Of a stretch of 64,000 nucleotides of DNA, positions 1-8,427 are shown one piece after another (the first letter of the stretch is position 1; each line of letters starts with the position of its first letter). A program made the position numbers and the translations under genes. Under the pieces are notes generated by a model. The model saw only the letters and a program-made list of their open reading frames with translations, did not search any database and was not told the origin of the DNA. The stretch spans positions 1,922,001-1,986,000 of the forward strand of contig NC_072814.1 of NCBI RefSeq assembly GCF_003013715.1, in the 5' to 3' direction. The stretch comes from Candidozyma auris (taxonomy: Eukaryota > Ascomycota > Pichiomycetes > Serinales > Metschnikowiaceae).

Positions 1-2194
1 CGCGGTCCGATTGTTGAGTCAGCCGGCCAGCCGACCATGCCCGCCCCCCTATGAATATGCCGGTAGCAGCTGATTTCTCCGTCGAGCAAGTCATCCTTTT
101 GAGTAACTTTTGCACCCGCCCACGGACGTTAAGCGAACATTGTGCATTGAATCTCTGACAAGCGACCATCATGATAGCTGCATCCGCATGGTTTAGGGAC
201 CTTTAGGGATTAGCATTGCTTGCATATCGACTGTTTCATATGGAAATGAGCCTGATGTTTTCGCAGCTAAAAGTGGCTCGTTGCAAAAACGCCCTCCCTC
301 ACTTCTACCTGCCTCGCCGTGTTTGCAATGCGAGAGTCTCTTCTGTGAATCCTGAACAGCTTCAATGCCCTACTTCAATTGCCTACTTCAATGCCCGATT
401 CCGGTACCATAGCCAAGACAGGGTCTACTCCGAGATTTAAACGAAGAAAAGAAGCTCTTTAAGATTAGCCTCTGGCGCATTGCAGAGTTACACAAGGCAT
501 TTCTAGGCGGCTCGTCGAGGTGAGTGTGGGCATATCGAAGCCGCAGGCGTCCAAACGAGAGATGCTTCGAGGGTCTCTACTTCAATTTCAGGAACAGCGC
601 ACATGGATGAATTTAGGCGGACGGCTGCCTTCATTGGGCTCATAAGGTACGAGCAGAAAATGAACGAGTTGCAGTGTCCTCTCTAAGCCATTGGCGGCTC
701 CCATTTTCACTACAGGAAGCGAAAAGAATAGTTTCAGCTAGTGAACCAAATGGGGGCTTCTGACCATTACATGACTGAAGAGAACCCTTCCAAGTCAATT
801 GGCAGCAAGCGATGAACATCGTTGAACCGTAGAGGCTAGCCAAAAGAGGCCACCTCTTGCCGAAGGTCTGCGGCTGCAATCGTAAACGCAAACCTGTAGA
901 CCGGCACCGGCCACACTTAGGAACCAGTCAGACAACGTCTTTACCGAAGTACAGATCTGTGCTTCTATCGAAGGGTTCTTTCACCGAATGTTTCGGAAAA
1001 ACATCCTGGCTGATTATCCGTACGGAGATAGTCGAGTGTAGATGCCACCCTTCAACAGAAGTAGCCCCAACTGTACTTGTGCAGTTTTGAGATCCATTTC
1101 GCTACGACGCACAGTGGCCGTTGATGCGAAATTGAGAGATACCACACCCAAAAATGGGTGTTTTTTCGGAGGAAAGCTCCCATAGATTTACTAGTTTTTC
1201 TGTTAAGGCACCCAGCAACTATCCGATTCCATGGAATAATCAAGTGGTTCTGGAATGCACCACTTTGTCTCTAAGCCCTCACACCGAGCATAGATTGCAT
1301 GGAAAATAGTCCTTCTTGCTGATGGTCTAGCCAGCGTCCTAGACAGTACCTGTTTGGTGGTGTTTCTTTCTAGAATGAGCAAACCCTACCAAACAGAGCA
1401 AGATCACGCAGACTTAGCCTGAGATCGTGTAACACTAGGCCTTACTCTTTCAGGAAAGGCTCGAACTTAAGGGAGGGTGTTCCTCACCAACACGAAGCTT
1501 TGAACTCTCGACAGCAGCGCTTTTGTGCAACTTATGTTTAATCGACATGTAAGATGGATGACATGTTCTCTTCCCTGTGAATCCAGTGATGTAATTTCAC
1601 TCTCGACTTCCCCGCTACCGGTCCTTCATCAGATAATGTGAACTTCAGAGGTAATTGAGTGAAGAGGCACTTCAACAATAGCAGCGCGTGCCACGCTTCC
1701 ACCTTTCTTGGAAACAAATTAACTCTTCTTGCGTTGAACTATCACGTCTTGATATTTTTCCCCTTTCGTTCGGTGTTTGAGATTTCCACCAGAACAGCCA
1801 CATCACTCTTGCTCCGAGACTCTCTATCTCTCTATCTCTCCATGGGGAACTTCCATGGGGCTCTTCTACCAAAGGTGCTTTGCTGAGCACAGCCTTGTGC
1901 CTATGTCGTCGTATGCTTCTTGCAAGAAATTCTGAAACGTCTGAGTTCGTGTTTGTGGCATTATCCACTGGATCCACAACCAAGTCCGGATTGAGGCTGG
2001 TAATTCGAAAGCAACCGACTCTGCTACAAAAATAGATTTTTTTTTTTTTTTTCTGCTCCAATGGCAATTGTTCCACCTGGAGATAAAAAAAAGGCGAGGG
2101 AGGCAGAGCCTCCAACACGCAAGCAAAAACGACCTCGCAGACGCACCACATCCGCAAACAATTTCCCTTTCAAAAAGCAGAGGTGGACTAGATT

Positions 2195-2382
2195 TGCAAG
2201 CTGTTTATGCGGGTAGACGATCAAGCGGTACAGGTAGCGCAGGTTCATTGAACAGGACAGGAAGGTGGCTTTTTATTCGTGCCTCGGCTGCTGCGTCCTC
2301 GAAAAAAGCCTCCTTCCTGTCCTGTTCAATGAACCTGCGCTACCTGTACCGCTTGATCGTCTACCCGCATAAACAGCTTGCA
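2195..2382. repeat. 71-bp perfect inverted repeat (hairpin/cruciform-forming)
   Basis: Bases 2195-2265 are the exact reverse complement of 2312-2382: 71 of 71 match. After one mismatch (2266 against 2311) eight more base pairs form, giving 80-bp arms around a 28-nt loop at 2275-2302. Outside the arms the similarity stops after a few bases. No terminal target-site duplication, transposase or coding function is visible. It could extrude as a cruciform in DNA or form a very stable hairpin in RNA if transcribed. A fold-back element or an assembly artefact are alternatives. Confidence 0.95.
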
Positions 2383-2458
2383 TATCTTTTCCACATAACC
2401 GCCGCCACTGCCGTGGATTAATTGGCGGGCCGTTGCCCAAAAACTCGCTCCCAGACTC

Positions 2459-2468
2459 AAGCCGCCGA
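2459..2468 (+). promoter_or_regulatory. URS1-like site (candidate Ume6 binding site)
   Basis: AAGCCGCCGA matches the known Ume6/URS1 consensus TAGCCGCCGA at nine of ten positions and keeps the full GCCGCCGA core. It lies just before a TATA box (2483). Ume6-family Zn clusters bind this element, so autoregulation is a reasonable inference, not a demonstration. Confidence 0.45.
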
Positions 2469-2482
2469 TTCCGGCCTCCACG

Positions 2483-2490
2483 TATATAAG
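2483..2490 (+). promoter_or_regulatory. TATA box, distal, UME6-like gene
   Basis: TATATAAG, followed by GGAGACACC. A very similar block (TATATAAG then GGACACC) occurs at 3073, so the leader may contain two related core promoters. It lies about 730 bp before the first ATG of the coding region. Confidence 0.4.
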
Positions 2491-2710
2491 GAGACACCTT
2501 TGTCCAACCATCGGCTTGAAATCCATCATCGCCGCACCTGCTGCAAGAACACCTGCTTTTTCCTGCTGCACATCTGCAACACACCAACACCTTTCCTTGT
2601 TTTCACGCCAAAATAGCTATCATCCTTTGTTAGCGTACATTACATTGTGCAGCCTGAGCCCACACGAGAAGCCACCCCATCGTCCTTTTTCTTTTTCCTA
2701 ATTTTTTTTT

Positions 2711-2770
2711 ATTTTATTTTATTTTATTTTATTTTATTTTATTTTATTTTATTTTACTTTATTTTATTTA
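2711..2770 (+). repeat. (ATTTT)n pentanucleotide microsatellite
   Basis: About twelve near-perfect tandem ATTTT units with one C interruption near 2757 and a slightly degenerate end, preceded by a short T-run. It is likely length-polymorphic. Long poly(dA:dT)-like tracts in yeast promoters generally exclude nucleosomes. Confidence 0.9.
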
Positions 2771-2802
2771 ATTTTTTTTTGTTTTAGCCTTTTCGCCTCT
2801 TC

Positions 2803-2812
2803 TCGGCGGCTG
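2803..2812 (-). promoter_or_regulatory. Second URS1-like site
   Basis: TCGGCGGCTG on the plus strand, CAGCCGCCGA on minus: nine of ten match to TAGCCGCCGA with an intact GCCGCCGA core. Its orientation is opposite to the site at 2459, and it follows the ATTTT microsatellite. Two near-consensus sites in one upstream region support a Ume6-family regulatory link. Confidence 0.4.
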
Positions 2813-3072
2813 CATTTCACCGACTTTTTCAAGGCAACCTTCCGATTTCGTCTTGCTGCCTGTGGCCAGCACACTTGGGTTCCCACTTGGACGCTCTTGT
2901 TTATTAATTCCCCACTTTCCCCTTAATTGGCTTGCTCGCTTCCTAAAAGTTGCGTGTGGACGGGTATTACCGCCTCATTTCACGTTCGCAGCTCCCCCAT
3001 TTAAATCGAGACGTCCCCTCTCACTCAATTGAGGGCTCTTGTCGCTACTAACACATCAAAGCGTCGACTCCA

Positions 3073-3080
3073 TATATAAG
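3073..3080 (+). promoter_or_regulatory. TATA box, proximal, UME6-like gene
   Basis: TATATAAG about 140 bp before the ATG at 3214 and about 320 bp before the alternative ATG at 3391. If this is the main core promoter, the inverted repeat at 2195-2382 is promoter DNA and not transcript leader. Confidence 0.4.
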
Positions 3081-3213
3081 GACACCAACGGCACTTGCAG
3101 CCTGAAGGTCACTTGCAAGTCCTGTTGCACTTTTTCAATTCGCTCCTTACAAACCCGCATATCTTCACTTTTACCTAACTTCACACCCTCATTTACACCG
3201 TTACCACTCCTGG

Positions 3214-4542
3214 ATGACATCCTATCTCGACCTGCCAGCACCCAAGCCTTACAAAATCGACAATTTCGACATTTCAAGTCCAGACATCTTTGCTGACCCC
3301 GTTTTCAATACCGAAACTATTCACTCTCTCACCACCATCCCTTTGAAATTGGCTGCAAAACTCACGGTTTCTCACTCTTTAGCGAACATCATGGAGAAGG
3401 ATAATTTCAAATACGATGAATTGTATGAGCAATCACCAGAGGAAATGCTTCACCAGCACCTCCACTCGAGTTTTGCAAGGCAGGATATGTTTGGGCTGCA
3501 CAACGATCCTCAATTCGGCCTTGGCATGACCAGTCTGTATTTGGCACCCGAAATGGACCCTCCTCTTGACCATAGCTTCATGGCTCTGAGCTTCACGGAC
3601 TCACCGGTAGAAAATGACCACGTTTCTGGCATTTTTGACGTTGCCCATATCGGCAATAATGTCGAGTATCACGGTGATAATTTTTATGGCTTTGATCTTC
3701 ACCAACCGGTTCCCAGAAGAGCTGCCTCTGACACTTTCGCTCCCCCGCCTTACAACAACCCCATTTATCATGCTCAAGCAGGCTCTCCCCCTACATCATC
3801 GGCGTCGTCAATCCTCACACCCGTGTCGTCTGTAGGGGACGAGCAAAGAAGCCAGATTCCCAACTTTAGATTCAATGGGGTTCAATTAGACTACGCACCT
3901 CAGCGGCCCTTGAAAGCTACGAAGCCGCTCCAATCTTTTTCGAGGCCTGGAAATAAGCTGAACAAATGTGGTGTGGCGACGACGAGAACCCCTAGAACCC
4001 CTATAAAGCTCAACAAAAACAAGCCTTTTTCTAGTGCTGAAAAAATCATAAATGAGACTAACATTGCCAATCGCTTGGAGCCGCTGCAACAATCCTTAAG
4101 GCCAGATCTGGCCAAAGCGACAAGCTCACCTGGAGTCCTGCTGACCTCAGCTTCAGGCACTTCGAGATCATCATCAATGCTACCACTTGAATCAGCGCTT
4201 ACAACGAGGCTGTCACCCCAGGTTAAACGGGCCAAGAGAGATCCAAAACCGGCCAAACAGACTGTTGACAAGGCTGTGCCCACGCTCGATGTTCAGGATC
4301 CCCAGCCAGTTAAGAAAAAACATAGAAGACGCCATACTCAGAGGTGATCTCGCCTGGGCTGCTGGATTTGCCGTATAAAACACCTCAAATGTGATGAGAC
4401 GAAACCCAGTTGCAAGCACTGCTCTAGGTGTGGAATTACCTGCGACTATAACCCGGAGCGCCCGGACTACGTATTAGACAAGACTCTTCGACGCAAAAAG
4501 CTCGATGAGCTCTCTACTAAGCGGCGACGGAAACTGTCATGA
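3214..4542 (+). CDS. UME6: UME6-like Zn2Cys6 transcription factor, interrupted by an in-frame TGA
   Basis: The open frame runs 377 codons from ATG 3214 (a second plausible start is ATG 3391), stops at TGA 4345-4347 after a [11 protein letters not shown] basic stretch, and continues in the same frame for 64 codons to TGA 4540-4542. The continuation encodes a C-terminal zinc cluster with cysteines spaced C-x2-C-x6-C-x6-C-x2-C-x6-C, starting [12 protein letters not shown], then a basic tail. Position and GCWICR core are characteristic of Ume6, the URS1-binding regulator of meiosis genes and, in Candida, of filamentation. The rest is Ser/Pro-rich and unconserved. The CTG at 4354-4356 would give Ser just before the cluster. 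As written, translation ends before the DNA-binding domain; one C-to-T change (CGA to TGA) explains this. Readthrough or a sequence error are alternatives. Confidence 0.75.
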
Positions 4543-5429
4543 GTCATGTAAATATTCTTAGAGCTAAATTTTGCGTATGTATTCATGTTTCTGTTCCAAT
4601 GTAACTACATCTCTCAGAGGCCACTGTTGAGGCCGGAACGGACCTTTGCAGCGGCCCAAGAGCCGCAACACGCGTGCAGCTGCTTACGGTGGGTGGCTCA
4701 CGTCTGTCTCTGGAGGGCGTGTGTAGGTGCGTCTCCACTTTGATGTTTTTCGCAACCAGATAGTTTCAAGAAACACATGATAACCAACAAATCTCATATC
4801 CGTTAGTCCAGAGACCTACGCGGCCAACCTCCTCAGTCTAGGGGCACGTCAATGCAAAATGCTGGCTTTGTTCTTGCAGTTTAAAAGAAAACGCCCTATC
4901 GCGTGATATTTTAGCCTTTGTTTTTGGCGGATCCTGCTTGTATCGTCTCCATTGTGTCTGTCGTGAACAGGCATATTCAACAATTGTCCTCCACAGCCGA
5001 ATGACGTAAAGCTCGCTATAGTGAGACATCCCTAGAATACGGGCATCGAGTCCAGAACCAAGCTGTGAAGGTATATTAGCATAAAACAAACACAATTCAT
5101 GTAAAAGGAATGAATATAGTAAGAGGACACAATCTCTATAACTTTACGGAGAATGATGCGATGTTTGCCAAGTGCTCGATGAGCCAGCATTACATATTCA
5201 AAAACTTCAAACCGTCGCATTCTCCAATTACGAAAGAGCATAATGGGGTGGTTGCCAGCATTCCTCCTACCATGCATGGTTAATAACACCCGCCTTGCTT
5301 TTAGCTTCACCTCCAAGTAATGATGCTCTGCAGTTCCGTAAGCTTACGATGCGACCAAGTAAACGTTATTTACCTACATGTCGCATGCAAGGTTTCGTCA
5401 AAGACCCACTCAGCGTTAGAATGTAACGG
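4543..5429. other. Intergenic region between convergent genes
   Basis: This is the shared 3' region of the UME6-like gene and the CSC1-like gene. Only short overlapping frames are present and none looks coding. TTTTCGCAACCA at 4747-4758 is a one-base variant of the recurrent intergenic TGGCTGCRAAAA motif. The length, 887 bp, is large for a convergent yeast intergene. Confidence 0.6.
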
Positions 5430-8060
5430 TTACTCCCATTCTGCCGCCTCAATTCTCTTTCGGATAATGAACTCACTAATTTGATTACCATCACCTTCAG
5501 TGGTTTCCATATTCTCCGCATCTGCAGAAGGTCTTCTTCGAAATTCAACCATCGAGATATGATCACCGTCAAATCCAATCCATGGGCCGTTCAAGGGATC
5601 TCTTAAGTACGGGTGAGTGTAGTCAGTAAATTGCTCTCTTTCCTCGTCGACAGTCGAAACTTTACGGCGGTGCCGTATCGCGCCTGAGCAGTAAGACACA
5701 GAAAAATCTCCATCAAGAAGAGCAGAATTCTCAGTCTGTGAATTTGTGAACTCCGGTGTTAAAAGTGCTTCATGCAAACCCTCATTATCAGTCTGTGACG
5801 ATTGCATCGGTTTTCTTGCCGTGAGACTGTCGGTACTGAAATTTGCAGTTCCCTCATATGGAGAGCTACGAGAATCAGCGACAACCAGCAGCGAGTCATC
5901 GTTGAATTCCTTATCAAAGTTATTCGGACTTTGTATAGCTCGAAGGGCGATGAAATCATGCAACGGTACATAGTACCGTTCAAAGTTCCACCAAACAAGA
6001 AGAGTAACAACGAACAAAGGGGTGCAAAGCACAGAAAGTAATATAGCGCCCTCCAATGCCAAAGTACCGCACATGAAAAGTTGAAATATTAAAAGACCGA
6101 ACATCAAGCGTCGGGTTATCATGGGCCACACCTTTCCTGTTGAATGAGGTGGATGGACAAAACTGTAGGTCAACTGATACTTATAGACAAAGTGACCCAT
6201 CACAAAATAGGCAAGCCCACAGGCAACGATTTTAGTCGAGACGACCGAATAAATTAAAATGATTATAAATATTAGGATGTGTTGTGGAAGTTGAAGACCG
6301 AAGTCGAACACTGGTGGGGTAAAGTAAAAAAACCGATAATCTCTCGGAGTTTTGAGAAACATATTTTTGAGTAAAAAAAGCTTCCCGACAATATTGAGTA
6401 TGAAGAAGTCACCAATTTGAAGAAGCCTGACTGGAAACATTGCCAAACCCTGTAAAAGAATCAAATCAGCATAGAATAGCGACAACTTCTTCAATGAACT
6501 TGCCAATTGAGAGGCAAATCTCGTTGTATCCCCGATTGATGTGAAGTAGTCCCATAAAGTACCAGTGATTGTGAAAACCAAAAATAAAATAAAGAAGACG
6601 AAAAAGAAGTTTTTCAGTAGAGCTGAAAGCTCCACTTCACTCGAGGATGCGTAGCCCTGATGGCGAGATAAGTAATTGTAAAAGTAGGGGATCAAAACGT
6701 TGACCATCGAAAATAACATTGGGGGCAAGATACCAGTGACAAAAGTGCTAAGCCATTTTGATTCCGCAATCTTGTGACCCAATTCAGGCCAAACCTTCGT
6801 GATATTCTTCACATCAATAAGGGTGGATAAAGACGTCACTAGAAAAAATATGATTGAGTAACTCAAAATAATAAAAAAGGTGATCATGTAAGATTTGAAC
6901 GCTTTTTCATACCGAGATAGTTTTAGATTTCTCCATTCGATATCTTTGGCAGCAGGCGCCAAAGATACCATTAATTTGTAGACCCTTGGATCAAGGACCG
7001 TCTGAGCGGCCATCTGTGCGGAGGCAACCGAGTCCATGGTAACAAACGCCGATGGCGTTAGGGAGAACCCCAGGTCATCATCGATTGGCATTGTAGACGT
7101 TCTCGGGTCGTATTTGTTTTGAAGTTTCACAATCTCTTGGTCCAAGGCAATGAGCTGAGAAGCAAGCCCATCTATTTTTCGTCTGAGAGAAGTCTTCTTG
7201 GAAGATTTCGCAACTGGAAGCTCAGGGGCATGTTGTGGAATCACACGAGGCACTCTGTTCTGATTATAGAGGTCAATCTGCAACCCATAGTAGCGAGAGT
7301 AAAGCCTCTCCAATTCGGAAATCAATCGATGACGCTTGTCAAAGAGGGTTTCCAATGGAGTCCAATCGTAAATGAGTTTGACGTCAATTACGTGACCGAT
7401 TCCCAAATCTTCAATGAAATTCTTGAGGAGAGCCAGATCATTTTGCTTGATTAAATTTTTGGGAATGCCTTCGAGTTTGATTGTACGGTCAGTGATTGAA
7501 TCCTGTGAAGCAAGATACTTTTGGCGAGTCTTTATCACGGAGCTTGTGAAATCAAAGAGCTTGAAGTAGATAATCGCCGAAAACATCCAGGTAAATAGAG
7601 GGTACACCCATAGATATCCGGGGAATTCGTCACCCATTTGCGGTTCGCGATAAGCAGACCCTTGAGCTACTTCTATGTTATCCTTGTCGTAGCTGCCTGT
7701 GTAAATATAGCGTACGGGACTCAACACCAACAGCCCCCAAAGCGCTAGAAGCAAAAATATGTAGACGCCCATCTTGAAGAACGTGAGAACGGCATAGGCA
7801 TCAAGTCCCAGGCATTCGAGCACATCATTCTCAGTGATGGCCCATACCGACAACACCCACATGAATAAGTCATTGGGCAACGATCTCTCCTTGATCAGAC
7901 GCTTTCGTAGGGTTCGAACCGCGTACATGTGAGGCCATTTCCTTCGCAAGAAGCAGAAGAGTAAAAACATCGACGACCCAATGGCCAACGAGAGCACAAG
8001 CTGGGTTTTGAACACGCGCAGCTGGCTCGGGCCATAGATCTTGTTATCGTCATCAGGCAT
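5430..8060 (-). CDS. CSC1: CSC1/OSCA (DUF221) family calcium-permeable channel-like membrane protein
   Basis: 876 aa. The N-terminus has a membrane segment (about residues 17-38), two more up to about residue 175, then a long cytosolic loop (about 180-385) and a dense block of hydrophobic segments to about residue 690, ending in a hydrophilic tail. This is the architecture of the fungal RSN1_TM / PHM7_cyt / RSN1_7TM proteins, osmosensitive cation channels related to plant OSCA and animal TMEM63. The early motifs WPHMYAVRT and LFMWVLSVW followed by a D-x-L-x-x-x-G-L-D-A stretch are typical. Length and N-terminus resemble yeast Csc1 (YLR241W) more than Phm7 or Rsn1, which carry longer tails; the paralogue choice is tentative. 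It diverges from NRP1 across a 367-bp promoter. Confidence 0.85.
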   Translation of the reverse strand: MPDDDNKIYGPSQLRVFKTQLVLSLAIGSSMFLLFCFLRRKWPHMYAVRTLRKRLIKERSLPNDLFMWVLSVWAITENDVLECLGLDAYAVLTFFKMGVYIFLLLALWGLLVLSPVRYIYTGSYDKDNIEVAQGSAYREPQMGDEFPGYLWVYPLFTWMFSAIIYFKLFDFTSSVIKTRQKYLASQDSITDRTIKLEGIPKNLIKQNDLALLKNFIEDLGIGHVIDVKLIYDWTPLETLFDKRHRLISELERLYSRYYGLQIDLYNQNRVPRVIPQHAPELPVAKSSKKTSLRRKIDGLASQLIALDQEIVKLQNKYDPRTSTMPIDDDLGFSLTPSAFVTMDSVASAQMAAQTVLDPRVYKLMVSLAPAAKDIEWRNLKLSRYEKAFKSYMITFFIILSYSIIFFLVTSLSTLIDVKNITKVWPELGHKIAESKWLSTFVTGILPPMLFSMVNVLIPYFYNYLSRHQGYASSSEVELSALLKNFFFVFFILFLVFTITGTLWDYFTSIGDTTRFASQLASSLKKLSLFYADLILLQGLAMFPVRLLQIGDFFILNIVGKLFLLKNMFLKTPRDYRFFYFTPPVFDFGLQLPQHILIFIIILIYSVVSTKIVACGLAYFVMGHFVYKYQLTYSFVHPPHSTGKVWPMITRRLMFGLLIFQLFMCGTLALEGAILLSVLCTPLFVVTLLVWWNFERYYVPLHDFIALRAIQSPNNFDKEFNDDSLLVVADSRSSPYEGTANFSTDSLTARKPMQSSQTDNEGLHEALLTPEFTNSQTENSALLDGDFSVSYCSGAIRHRRKVSTVDEEREQFTDYTHPYLRDPLNGPWIGFDGDHISMVEFRRRPSADAENMETTEGDGNQISEFIIRKRIEAAEWE

Positions 8061-8427
8061 GATCCTGAGAAGCGTTTGTTGGAGCGCTTGTGATTACGCG
8101 GTTAAAAGTATGTCTTGAATCGCTTACGGCGTTTAGTGCAGGATGTTGCTAGATCAGCGATCTGGAGAGGCTCAAAATGACCCCTAAAAAAAAAATTAGC
8201 ATTATTGGGGATCCACCAAATTTCTTCTCAGCTTATACTTCCCCCATTTGCACACCATTTGATCACTTCCAAAAGAAATCCATCAATTGGAATCTGCCCC
8301 TGCTTATTCAACCCTTTGTGTAAATCTCGCTTCTTATTCGGGCCGCACCGCTCTGTACACAGAGAAAAAAAATCACCGAAAACCTTAGCTCCCACTATCT
8401 TCACCAACTCCACTCCATCCATAAATC
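8061..8427. promoter_or_regulatory. Divergent promoter region CSC1-like / NRP1
   Basis: 367 bp between two divergent starts. It has A-rich tracts at about 8186-8195 and 8362-8374 and no clear TATA element. No RNA gene or ORF is convincing. Confidence 0.5.

Larger units (their letters stand above)
1..3213. other. Long gene-free upstream region of the UME6-like gene
   Basis: I see no convincing coding sequence in these 3.2 kb. Open frames are short, mutually overlapping and often depend on homopolymer runs (for example the poly-T near 2038). The stretch holds a 71-bp perfect inverted repeat, two URS1-like sites, two TATA boxes, an ATTTT microsatellite and a perfect TACTAAC at 3046-3052 without a convincing 5' splice site. 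It most likely serves as promoter and/or long 5' leader of the downstream Ume6-like gene. Candida albicans UME6 is known for a very long 5' UTR, so a long non-coding region here fits the family, but the transcript start cannot be located by eye. Confidence 0.6.

Noticed and set aside
1672..2157. 161-codon minus-strand frame upstream of the UME6-like gene
   Set aside because: It runs through a poly-T tract that supplies a Lys run, has no family resemblance, and competing frames of similar size overlap it.
3046..3052. TACTAAC branch-point match before the UME6-like gene
   Set aside because: No convincing GTATGT or GTAAGT lies upstream within a reasonable distance, so a leader intron is not supported; recorded only as a possibility.
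4300..4420. An intron that would remove the TGA in the UME6-like gene
   Set aside because: The only nearby GT (GTGATC) is not a yeast 5' splice site, no branch point follows, and any downstream AG would delete part of the Zn cluster.
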